Notes under the pieces: model-generated
What the model saw: only the letters and a program-made list of their open reading frames with translations
Database searches by the model: none
Told to the model about the DNA's origin: nothing
In this document: piece by piece, positions 34,515 to 42,019 of the stretch
How the letters are laid out: each line of letters begins with the position of its first letter
How positions within the stretch are numbered: the first letter of the stretch is position 1
NCBI GenBank assembly: GCA_964580585.1
Contig: CAZOKZ010000004.1
Span: forward strand, 57,406-121,405
From: CAZOKZ01 sp964580585
GTDB lineage: Bacteria > Sumerlaeota > Sumerlaeia > SLMS01 > JAHLLQ01
Direction of reading: 5' to 3'
DNA length: 64,000 bases
Program-made: the position numbers and the translations under genes

Positions 34515-35048
34515 CTATTGAAGTGGGTGAACACCAAGAATCGCGGCGCGTCCCCCAGTTGCCATGCTGCCGCGAAGTCCCAGGTCGGTAGCTCTGTGCA
34601 CGCTACTGACCTGGGACGCTTCAATATCGCGAGATGCTATCCAAATAGTTGAGGATTTATTTCGTAGCGATCGAAGTATCGTACCAGCCAATTTAGGAGC
34701 TTCATCGAGACCATCAAAAATGACGGTCCGATTATTAGCATTCGATAAATCGGACTGTAGTGTTCCGGGATCATCTACGTATTCCCCAAGTTCGAACATT
34801 TCAACCGATTGGTTATGTATCGAATCCCTGAGTTGCTTCATAAAGGTTGTTTTACCCATCCCCCCTTCAGCCAACAGTATCCCACCTGGAAGCTGGGCAA
34901 CATGCTCCAAATCCATGATCCTTTGCGACTTCAGGTTTATTGAGGATTCGAGCAAAAAACCATTGGGATCGAGCCATATTTTTTCGCCACAAGGATACAA
35001 GTAGTGAGGCACTGGGACATGGTGAGTTGAAGCTTTCAATTTATACAC
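34515..35048 (-). pseudogene. NACHT/STAND-type NTPase, N-terminal fragment
   Basis: An open frame of 177 residues started by GTG at 35048. It contains a P-loop LLAEGGMGKTTF (about residues 57-68), a Walker B-like VIFDGLDEAPK (about 108-118), and a downstream sensor-like IWIASRDIEAS. This is the start of a NACHT/STAND ATPase, a fold common in bacterial antiviral proteins, but the domain stops at about a third of its usual size and no helical or repeat effector part follows. The last 35 codons run through a 16-bp inverted repeat (34577-34617), so the end of the frame is probably not native. Remains of a defence-type gene. Confidence 0.6.
34577..34617. repeat. Inverted repeat at the break in the NACHT fragment
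   Basis: GTCCCAGGTCGGTAGC (34577-34592) and GCTACTGACCTGGGAC (34602-34617) pair at 15 of 16 positions with a 9-nt loop. The right half contains CGCTACTGACC, which recurs inverted as GGTCAGTAGCG at 35844-35854, the end of the broken peroxiredoxin copy. It may mark an insertion scar or small mobile element. Confidence 0.5.
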
Positions 35049-35195
35049 CTACCTAACCATCCAATAATCGCCAAGATTATCTACAACATCAATGGCGACA
35101 TTTGTACCTGTATCAGGAGTTCCTGGTTGTTGCTCAGTTTGATCAATATTGCCTATGAAAGGACTGAAGGGCGAATATTCATTTCCCGGTTGCAA
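35049..35195 (-). pseudogene. C-terminal remnant upstream of the NACHT fragment
   Basis: A minus-strand frame ends in ...VAIDVVDNLGDYWMVR with a stop directly before the GTG of the NACHT fragment. The upstream part (QPGNEYSPFSPFIGNIDQT) has protein-like composition but no proper start: only TTG codons and no ribosome site, and the frame continues into the peroxiredoxin gene. It looks like the tail of a gene once paired with the NTPase. The family is not recognised. Confidence 0.3.
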
Positions 35196-35199
35196 CAAG

Positions 35200-35757
35200 T
35201 TACTGACCAATCGATGCTAACAATTCATTGTTATTTTGCATGCCGCGTTGGGCGAAGACGATTGTTCCGCTTTTGTCGATGCCGTAAACGGTGCGTTGGG
35301 TAAAGCCCGCCGTTCCACGTGCGCCATATTCGCGAATAATGGTTCCATCCAAGTCAACCAACAGAGGAAACGGAAAGTTATACTTTTGAATGAATTTAGT
35401 ATGGGAATCGGCGTCTTGTGGATTCACGCCGAGCACAGCCACGTCGGCGCTTTCAAAACCGGCCCAATCGTCGCGAATCGAGCAAAGCTGACGCGTACAG
35501 CCGGGCGTATTGTCGCCAGGATAAAATACCAAAACGAGATTTTTCTTACCGGTGTAATCTGAAAGTGAGTGCGTGACGCCGTCACTATCGACCGCAGTAA
35601 ATTCGGGAGCTTTTTCGCCGACTTCAAGCATTTGGGAAGGATCGTGTTCGGAGGCGGTGCCTTTCGGAGTGCGCATGGACGAGCAAGCTGCCAGAAAACA
35701 GATGCCCATGAGGGCAAGCGTTGCCATTCCTGCGATAACCAATGTGCTTTTTGTCAT
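35200..35757 (-). CDS. bcp: Bcp/PrxQ-type peroxiredoxin lipoprotein
   Basis: A 185-residue AhpC/TSA-family peroxiredoxin. The N-terminus has a lipoprotein signal with lipobox FLAAC, so it is anchored in the envelope. The domain has KAPEFTAVDSDGV, peroxidatic Cys in YPGDNTPGCTRQLCSIRD (Cys at the TPGC position) and a resolving-type Cys five residues later (the PrxQ pattern), then FPLLVDLDGTIIREYGARG. It reduces peroxides with thioredoxin-like donors. GGAG lies before the start. A truncated second copy lies directly upstream (35859-36131), so this was a tandem pair. Confidence 0.88.
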   Translation of the reverse strand: MTKSTLVIAGMATLALMGICFLAACSSMRTPKGTASEHDPSQMLEVGEKAPEFTAVDSDGVTHSLSDYTGKKNLVLVFYPGDNTPGCTRQLCSIRDDWAGFESADVAVLGVNPQDADSHTKFIQKYNFPFPLLVDLDGTIIREYGARGTAGFTQRTVYGIDKSGTIVFAQRGMQNNNELLASIGQ

Positions 35758-35858
35758 TTTGAGGCTCCATTATTGATAGGCACTTCTTAGAATAAATTCA
35801 TATAGAGCTTGGGGAATTTTGTCATCAGGTCTCTGTAAAGAGGGGTCAGTAGCGATTA

Positions 35859-36131
35859 TTATGTAACGGTACACCCCGGTGTGTCATCGCCTGGGTAAAA
35901 AACCAGTACGACGTTTTTCTTGCCGATGTAGTCCTTGAGCGAATGGCTTACGCCCTCGCTATCAACAGCCGTAAAATCGGGAGCCTTTTCGCCGACTTCG
36001 CGCATTTGGGATGGATCGTGTTCGGCGGTGTCGCCTTTTGGAGTGCGCATGGAAGAACAGGCGGCGAGAAGACCTACGCACAAAACGGTAACGGTGGTCA
36101 TTCCGGCGAAAAGAAGTGTGTATTTTGACAC
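35859..36131 (-). pseudogene. Truncated second copy of the Bcp-type peroxiredoxin
   Basis: A frame of 90 residues that closely parallels the N-terminal half of the neighbouring Bcp (lipobox LLAAC, SSMRTPKG, EHDPSQM, VGEKAPDFTAVDSEGVSHSL, VLVFYPGDDTPGCT). It stops three residues after the peroxidatic Cys. The GTG start at 36131 has GGAG upstream and matches the alignment of the intact copy; an upstream ATG at 36161 is also in frame. The sequence after the stop (GCGATTATTATG region, 35850-35862) carries GGTCAGTAGCG, shared with the NACHT break. It cannot form the full fold. Confidence 0.8.
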
Positions 36132-36396
36132 TGCGTGACTCCATTTGGAAAGGCTGCTCAATAAAACGTCAACTTAGCAATTTTGTGGCCAAATCCTATT
36201 TGGTTTAGCTCGAGCGCAAATCTATCAAGCGTTTTTGGCGGGGCTAATTCGAGATATCGAAGGTGTGTTATAGCGCTTTTTGGCAAATTACATATAATTA
36301 TGTTATTCATGAGCAACAAAACCTTGCACTCGCATTTAAATACCAATAAATTTGATTTCAAATTGGCTTTCATTTCCATTGTTTTTGGGGGGTGTC

Positions 36397-37512
36397 ATGA
36401 ATTTTAAAGGATTAGCAGGTGCGTTTTATTGGGTGATTTTTAGTGTCATGCTTGTTCATGGAATGTCGCAGGCAGCTTTTCAATACAATACAATCACAAC
36501 AGATATATATCCCGATGCGAAATACTACGGGAAATTTCTGATGAAAACTAGTCCGACGAATCAGCACATTGCCTTGACGAATCCGCCAGGATTCAAAGTT
36601 CACCTTGTGAATGCGCAAAGCCTTTCCATGCAGTCCATAGACCTGGCTGGATCGAAGCCCGTTGACCTTGTCTTTTCGCCCAATGGGCAGACGTTGTATG
36701 TCACATCAGAAACGGATAAAGAGATCGTTGTCGTAAACACCTCCTCGGGCAATGTGGTGGAGAGAATTAGCACAGCGGGCACACCGGGGCCGATAGCGAT
36801 GTGGGGGAGTCAAAAATTAGTCGTCGGCATAAAACCCGATGGTGGATTTTATTACGAGATGAAGATTATCGATCGCGGGAATGCAGATAGCGTTACGTCG
36901 ATTGTTTATACGAATTTTACCGCCCGCTGGAATTCAACGGCTTTAATATCGCCGCATGAAGCCAGTAACAGTTTCTTTTTCGGAGAACGGGATGCCTCTC
37001 CCGCTTCACTTTATCGATTCGAATTTGACGGTGACCATACACTTACCAAAGTGAGCGAGGATTCTCACGGCAGTCTGGGTGGAAACATGGGGCAATTTGT
37101 GATTTCTCCCGATGGAACAAAAGCATACATGGCGTGTGGTGGGGCTCCCGGTTATAAGATTTTGGAAATTGATTTAACTGTAAATCCATATACCGTCGAT
37201 GGGAAATACGATATCGAAGCTTACCCGGCGAGTGTCCAAGTCGATTTTGCCAATGGAATCGTTTATGGAGGAAATGCCAGCCCCCTTGATCCTGCTTTGC
37301 GTAGTTTCAGCCTCGTTTCGGGAACGATGATAAACGAGGGCCCAACGACGGGTATTAGGGCTGCTGACCAGGGAGCGCTTGCGCGAGCGAATGATAAACT
37401 CTTTATTATGATAGAATCGTCATCTGGCCATCATGGACTGTATTATGTCAACGTTCCGGCAGACCCAGTAATTCCAATTCCCCCAACGAGTAGTAATTGG
37501 GTGGTTTATTGA
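36397..37512 (+). CDS. Secreted YVTN-type beta-propeller protein
   Basis: A 371-residue protein with a signal peptide (about 1-26, ending SQAAF). Blade repeats include VDLVFSPNGQTLYVTSETDKEIVVVNTSSGNVV (near residue 90) and VISPDGTKAYMACGG (near 235), typical of YVTN/lactonase-like propellers. No catalytic site is seen. It is probably exported, and may bind surface or extracellular ligands. The ATG at 36397 follows a GGGGGG tract. It converges on the glycanase gene and ends at a strong terminator. Confidence 0.75.
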   Translation: MNFKGLAGAFYWVIFSVMLVHGMSQAAFQYNTITTDIYPDAKYYGKFLMKTSPTNQHIALTNPPGFKVHLVNAQSLSMQSIDLAGSKPVDLVFSPNGQTLYVTSETDKEIVVVNTSSGNVVERISTAGTPGPIAMWGSQKLVVGIKPDGGFYYEMKIIDRGNADSVTSIVYTNFTARWNSTALISPHEASNSFFFGERDASPASLYRFEFDGDHTLTKVSEDSHGSLGGNMGQFVISPDGTKAYMACGGAPGYKILEIDLTVNPYTVDGKYDIEAYPASVQVDFANGIVYGGNASPLDPALRSFSLVSGTMINEGPTTGIRAADQGALARANDKLFIMIESSSGHHGLYYVNVPADPVIPIPPTSSNWVVY

Positions 37513-37561
37513 AAGACCAACTTCGATAGACAATCATTTATAGATTAGAGTAAATAAAATT

Positions 37562-37590
37562 CCCCCGCCTTGTTCGGTGCGGGGGAATTT
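37562..37590. terminator. Bidirectional terminator between convergent genes
   Basis: CCCCCGC and GCGGGGG form a 7-bp GC stem (37562-37585), followed by AATTT on the plus strand and preceded by AAAATT, giving a T-run on the minus strand. Confidence 0.7.
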
Positions 37591-37622
37591 CCATTAAAAG
37601 TTCTTATTTGATTTGGCTGGAT

Positions 37623-40511
37623 CTAGTAATCCAGTGTCAACCACTCCTCGACCCCCGAACCGGTCAGTATGGTGTCGGGGCGTGCGTAAACACTGATATC
37701 GTTAAAAAACACGTCGTAGTTGGCGCCCGTTCCCGCCGCGAAACTGTACAGGCGCAACCGCGCGATGTCCTGGCCGCCCGATGGAGACGGCAACGTGCCG
37801 GTGATCGTCTGCGCGGTGGATTCGGCACCGATCGGCACGATGCGGATGCTGTAATCTTCCGTTCCCGTCAGGGTGAATTCGATGTCGAGTCCCTGATCGG
37901 TGAAGCCTATGCTGGTTGAATTTACACCTGACCCATCTACCAGCGAGTAGAAAGAATCGCCACCTGCGAAGTAGAATTCGAGCAGGCTTTCGCCCGAGCT
38001 ATTGCGCAGGTTAAACCCGACGGAGCCCCCGGAGCTCACCCAGCCGTTGTCCATGTGCAGGCGCAGTGAATCGCCCGGCGTCAACGAAGGAAAATTGCGC
38101 GTCGCGTCGATTAACTCCGTCGTCCCCGAATACAAAGCCCATGCCTTGCGACCCGTGTTGATGTCTGCATCGTTGTTCGACCCCGCGCCATTGCTGGTCG
38201 AATCGCCGATAAAGATATTCGCGGTGCCGGAACGACCTGTGAACGTCCAGTTATCCGTCCAACCCGTTCCACCCGAAGTCGCTGCGTCCCAGCCCGTGTC
38301 GTATGCTGCGTCGTCCGCCGAATCCGTCAAGTCCATGGTCAACGCAATGGGCTCGACGATCAGCGCGCCGAAGGTTTGCAGATTTGGCAGGGTAGTGGAA
38401 ACCTGGTTGTTTGAAACCGTGTATTCGAGTGCCTTCGGATAGACGAGGTCCGTGTCGTCTGGTGTGGTGTACAGCACGCGTGCAGGGACGAGACCGTTCG
38501 GTAGCGTCACCGTTACCGCCTGGTCGGTCAGTGTGGTCGGCGAGGTGTTTGCCACGTTCCAGTGTGTGTTTGTGTCCAGGTTCAGCAGGCTCCACGTGGC
38601 CGCGTTGTCTGCGCCGCGAAAAAGTCTCGTGGTCGCAGTACCCACGGTCAGGTCGGTCGCGCGTGGTTGCACACCGGGGCCATGGTTGCGTGTGTAGAGA
38701 GCCGCATCGACGGCGTTATATTTTTTGATAATGTCGAAATTTGTCGCCGTTTGCGCTTCGTTGTCGGGATAGTACAGCGAATTGAATCCTCCGATTTCAT
38801 CGGTGGATTCGCGCGGATCGCCCGCCACCATAAAACTGCCGCCACCGGTCAGGTGCGCGCCCATCAGCAACCGCAAATTCTCCGCTGGCCACGCGGTGAA
38901 GCTGCCCGTCATGTCGGCAGGATAACATTTGCTGACAAAGCGTTTACCCGACGCCGCAATGCGCCCAAACACCATATCGACTACCTCGGCGTATTGCGGT
39001 TTGTGAAACGCCCAGTTTTCCACGAAGAGGAAATCTTCCGAATCGTAAAACTGATCCACGCCGTCCTCAGCCACGTTGTTCAGAGTTGTCAAACCCTCGG
39101 GGTTGATCGACTTGACAAGCCCCTGCACGTCGCTCGTCAGGCTGGAAAGCATCGTCATGATTGGCGTACCGTCGTTCGTCGTGTATGCGTCATAGTATGG
39201 GTCTGTCCAACCGTACGTATCGAGTTCCACGCCGTCGAACGCCACCGTGTCGTCGGCGTCGAGCATGTCGGTCAGCTCGCCCCAAAGAAACGTGCGCCAA
39301 TCGGTGCCGTCGGCAAACGCCGTCAGGTAAAACCACGCGCCGCCCAGGTCTGCCTCCGTCCCCACCATGCCGTTGAAGAATACGACCGGGTCGCCTGACG
39401 AATTCAGCAACTGGCCGTTTGTGACGCCGCTGACGATGCTCGGAAGGCCCGCATACGCCGCGATATAGGCGATGTTCTGAATGCGTTTGTTGCGGGCTTC
39501 AGACATTTTCTCCTGGAGGTCTTGCAAATAGACTGTTCCGCCGAAAGGTTGCTGCGTGTACGTCGTCGTATTGGGAGGCGTGTAGTCGCCGTGTCCGGGA
39601 AACCAGTCGTAATACTCGATCGCGTTCAGATAACAATCCACCAGCATGTCGGCTTTTTTGGTGTAATCGCCGCCATAACCGCCGAACAGTGAGTAGAACC
39701 CGTATCGCACATCATTGGCAACATCATCGACCACGGAATAAACGCGTTCGGCGCGGTCGTAACGGTCCTCGCCGTTGATCAGATCCACCACCAGTCGATA
39801 ACCACCTTCTTCGTAACCCGCCGAGTAATTGAAATTCGTGTATTCGCCGACAGGTGTGACGGTTTGCTCGTCGAGCACCGTGCCGTCCAGATCGATCAAC
39901 CGGGCACGTAATTCATCGCCCGCTTGCAGACTGCCGAAATTGCCCAGCCGGACGCTGATCGTGCCGGTTTCGGCGGTCGAGGATTTCACCTGCCACAGGT
40001 AAATGTGGTCGATGGTTACGCCGCTCGGGTGGCCAACGCCTGCGCAGGGTGGGGAATACGGATAGGGCCCCGGCGGATTGACGCCGAAGAATTGGATGGT
40101 TTGCGAAGTTGTGTCGGGAACGGTGAAGTCCTCACCGTTTCCCAGCCAGCCGTTGCCACCGCAGGGATCGACATCCGCTGCCCACTGAAACGTCGCCACG
40201 TCCGGTTGAATGTTCGCGATGTAGCCCCAAACACCATCGCCTGCCGCGCCGTCGCCGTGTGCGCCATCGTCATACATTGGAACGCGGGCGAAACCTTCCC
40301 AACCGGCGTCGTAAGCGCCCGTCGTCTTGTTCCAATTTCCCGCCAGGTAAATTTCATCGTACGGCGCATTTGATTCGGTGTTATCGTACAGCAACGTGAT
40401 GGCCGCCGTCTGCGCTTGAGCGGCTGTGCCCATCACGGTCAAAGCGACGAGGCAGGCGGCGAATCGCGATGAAAATGTATGAAGTTTGGGCTGATGGGAT
40501 TTAGTGGGCAT
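37623..40511 (-). CDS. Secreted glycoside hydrolase family 66-like glycanase
   Basis: A 962-residue exported protein. After a signal peptide (FAACLVALTVMGTAAQAQ) an N-terminal Ig-like domain precedes a family 66-type barrel. VDCYLNAIEYYDWFPGHGDY (about 285-305), VYLQDLQEKMSEARNKRI and the catalytic-type VAFDGVELDTYGWTDP (about 425-440, with candidate nucleophile Asp) match dextranase/cycloisomaltooligosaccharide transferase enzymes. The C-terminal half adds beta-sandwich domains (GNAATWSLLNLD..., VGFNLRNSSGES) that likely bind sugar. It would cut alpha-1,6-glucans such as dextran. The ATG at 40511 has GGAG 11 bases upstream. The divergent LacI regulator is its likely repressor. Confidence 0.82.
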   Translation of the reverse strand: MPTKSHQPKLHTFSSRFAACLVALTVMGTAAQAQTAAITLLYDNTESNAPYDEIYLAGNWNKTTGAYDAGWEGFARVPMYDDGAHGDGAAGDGVWGYIANIQPDVATFQWAADVDPCGGNGWLGNGEDFTVPDTTSQTIQFFGVNPPGPYPYSPPCAGVGHPSGVTIDHIYLWQVKSSTAETGTISVRLGNFGSLQAGDELRARLIDLDGTVLDEQTVTPVGEYTNFNYSAGYEEGGYRLVVDLINGEDRYDRAERVYSVVDDVANDVRYGFYSLFGGYGGDYTKKADMLVDCYLNAIEYYDWFPGHGDYTPPNTTTYTQQPFGGTVYLQDLQEKMSEARNKRIQNIAYIAAYAGLPSIVSGVTNGQLLNSSGDPVVFFNGMVGTEADLGGAWFYLTAFADGTDWRTFLWGELTDMLDADDTVAFDGVELDTYGWTDPYYDAYTTNDGTPIMTMLSSLTSDVQGLVKSINPEGLTTLNNVAEDGVDQFYDSEDFLFVENWAFHKPQYAEVVDMVFGRIAASGKRFVSKCYPADMTGSFTAWPAENLRLLMGAHLTGGGSFMVAGDPRESTDEIGGFNSLYYPDNEAQTATNFDIIKKYNAVDAALYTRNHGPGVQPRATDLTVGTATTRLFRGADNAATWSLLNLDTNTHWNVANTSPTTLTDQAVTVTLPNGLVPARVLYTTPDDTDLVYPKALEYTVSNNQVSTTLPNLQTFGALIVEPIALTMDLTDSADDAAYDTGWDAATSGGTGWTDNWTFTGRSGTANIFIGDSTSNGAGSNNDADINTGRKAWALYSGTTELIDATRNFPSLTPGDSLRLHMDNGWVSSGGSVGFNLRNSSGESLLEFYFAGGDSFYSLVDGSGVNSTSIGFTDQGLDIEFTLTGTEDYSIRIVPIGAESTAQTITGTLPSPSGGQDIARLRLYSFAAGTGANYDVFFNDISVYARPDTILTGSGVEEWLTLDY

Positions 40512-40680
40512 GAGGTGTTTTCTCCAGACGATAGCGTGCAGGCATTCGGTAATTTTTATGGGACGAGGCGACTCCGATTTTTCTCTCCAAAACAAGTCTC
40601 CCTCCTTCGCTTTGGGGAACGAATGTCTCCTCCACATTCACGGACATCCCTATCGAGCGCTTCGCGGCTTGTCAATGTAA

Positions 40681-40694
40681 AAGCGCTATGATTT
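40681..40694 (+). promoter_or_regulatory. LacI-family operator-like site, copy 1
   Basis: AAGCGCTATGATTT carries the AAGCGCT core found in many LacI-family operators. It is the exact reverse complement of 40796-40809. Confidence 0.5.
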
Positions 40695-40795
40695 CCCAGG
40701 TGTGTTTTGTGAATACAACTGGCGATCGGATTTTTCGAGCGCTCAGCTTTCTTATGCAAGAGTCTCGTTGACAAAAGGCAAAGCGAAGAGGCCTA

Positions 40796-40809
40796 AAATC
40801 ATAGCGCTT
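40796..40809 (-). promoter_or_regulatory. LacI-family operator-like site, copy 2
   Basis: AAATCATAGCGCTT is the inverted copy of 40681-40694, 37 bp upstream of the LacI start. Two facing sites suit DNA looping by a tetramer or independent control of both promoters. Confidence 0.5.
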
Positions 40810-40846
40810 AGAATTTGTAAGAGTAAATCGAACGGACAACGCACTC

Positions 40847-41863
40847 GTGGATCGCAAACGACCGAACATTTATCAGATTGCCAAAGAAGCCGAGGTCTCC
40901 ATCGGCACGGTTTCACGCGTTATCAACGGCAAGGATCGCGTGGCACCGAAAACACGGGCGCGGATTTTGGCCGTAGCGGAAAAATACGGTTATCGCCCCA
41001 GCGCTGCTGCCCGGGGGTTGGCGACCAAACGCACACACACGATCATGCTGCTCGTGTCGGACATTGCGAATGTCTATTTCGCTGAAATGGCCAAGGAAAT
41101 CAGTCGGCACTCGCGTCGCCACAATTACCGCGTTGTCTTGGGCGACAGCGACGAAACGGTGGAGCAGGAATCCGAATACCTGGCCGCGTTGGGCGATGCC
41201 CACGTGGACGGCGCCATCGTTGCGCCGCTGACCACATCGGCGAATATCTCCCATTATCTCGATCTGGCCAAACGTCGCTTCCCGTTGGTATTGCTCGACA
41301 CCGAAATTGAAGGAGCGCAAGCCAGTTGCGTTCGCGTGGATAATTTTCGCGGGGCGGAAATGGCCGTGGAGTACCTGGCGGGAAAAGGCCACACGCGCAT
41401 TGCGTTTGTGTGCGGCAATGTCAATTTCCAGACCAATCGTTTGCGTTACGACGGGTTCCGATCGGGGTTGGAAAAGAACGGTTGTTCTCTTCAAAACGAA
41501 TACTTGATTTTGAACCAGGAATTTTTAGCCCAGGAAGGCTTTTGCGGCGTTCAGCAATTATTAGCGTTGCCGAATCGCCCAACCGCGATTTTCGCGACGA
41601 CGGATTTGATGGCGATGGCCTGCATTCGGACGATCCGCCGTGCCGGATTGCGTGTGCCCGACGACATTGCCGTCGTGGGGTTCGACGATTTGGCAATCAG
41701 TCCTTACCTGGACATTCCGCTGACCACGATACATCAGCCAAAAGGCGAGGTCGCCGCGCGAGCCGTTGAACTGTTACTGGAAAAGATCGAAAAAGGCCGC
41801 GAAGCCCCAACGGTTCAGCATATTCTGATCGAGCCCAAGCTTGTCGTGCGCGACTCGGCGTAA
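40847..41863 (+). CDS. LacI-family transcriptional regulator
   Basis: A 338-residue repressor. The helix-turn-helix (NIYQIAKEAEVSIGTVSRVIN, residues about 7-27) and hinge helix (PSAAARGLATKRT) precede a periplasmic-binding-protein-like sensor domain with MLLVSDIANVYFAEMAKEI, RVDNFRGAEMAVEYLAGKGHTRIAFVCG and FDDLAISPYLDIPLTTIHQP. The start is GTG, no strong ribosome site. It is divergent from the GH66-type glycanase, so an alpha-glucan breakdown sugar is the likely ligand. Confidence 0.9.
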   Translation: MDRKRPNIYQIAKEAEVSIGTVSRVINGKDRVAPKTRARILAVAEKYGYRPSAAARGLATKRTHTIMLLVSDIANVYFAEMAKEISRHSRRHNYRVVLGDSDETVEQESEYLAALGDAHVDGAIVAPLTTSANISHYLDLAKRRFPLVLLDTEIEGAQASCVRVDNFRGAEMAVEYLAGKGHTRIAFVCGNVNFQTNRLRYDGFRSGLEKNGCSLQNEYLILNQEFLAQEGFCGVQQLLALPNRPTAIFATTDLMAMACIRTIRRAGLRVPDDIAVVGFDDLAISPYLDIPLTTIHQPKGEVAARAVELLLEKIEKGREAPTVQHILIEPKLVVRDSA

Positions 41864-42019
41864 AGACAACTCCCTCAAAATACGGGGCGATATCGACCGC
41901 GAAGCCCAGGCCGTCCTGTTGCGAAGCCGCTCCAACCGGGTTCTTGCTTGACGCGGGTTGAATTGGGCAAATAGTCCATCAAGCACCCTTTTCGCAAGCG
42001 TGGGATGGAGAGAAGGAAA

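Larger units (their letters stand above)
40512..40846. other. Divergent promoter region of the glycanase and LacI genes
   Basis: A 335-bp intergenic region without a gene. It holds four GCGC-centred sites: CGAGCGCTTCG (40654-40664), AAGCGCTATGATTT (40681-40694), CGAGCGCTC (40736-40744) and AAATCATAGCGCTT (40796-40809). The second and fourth are exact inverted copies of each other, 101 bp apart. Confidence 0.6.
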
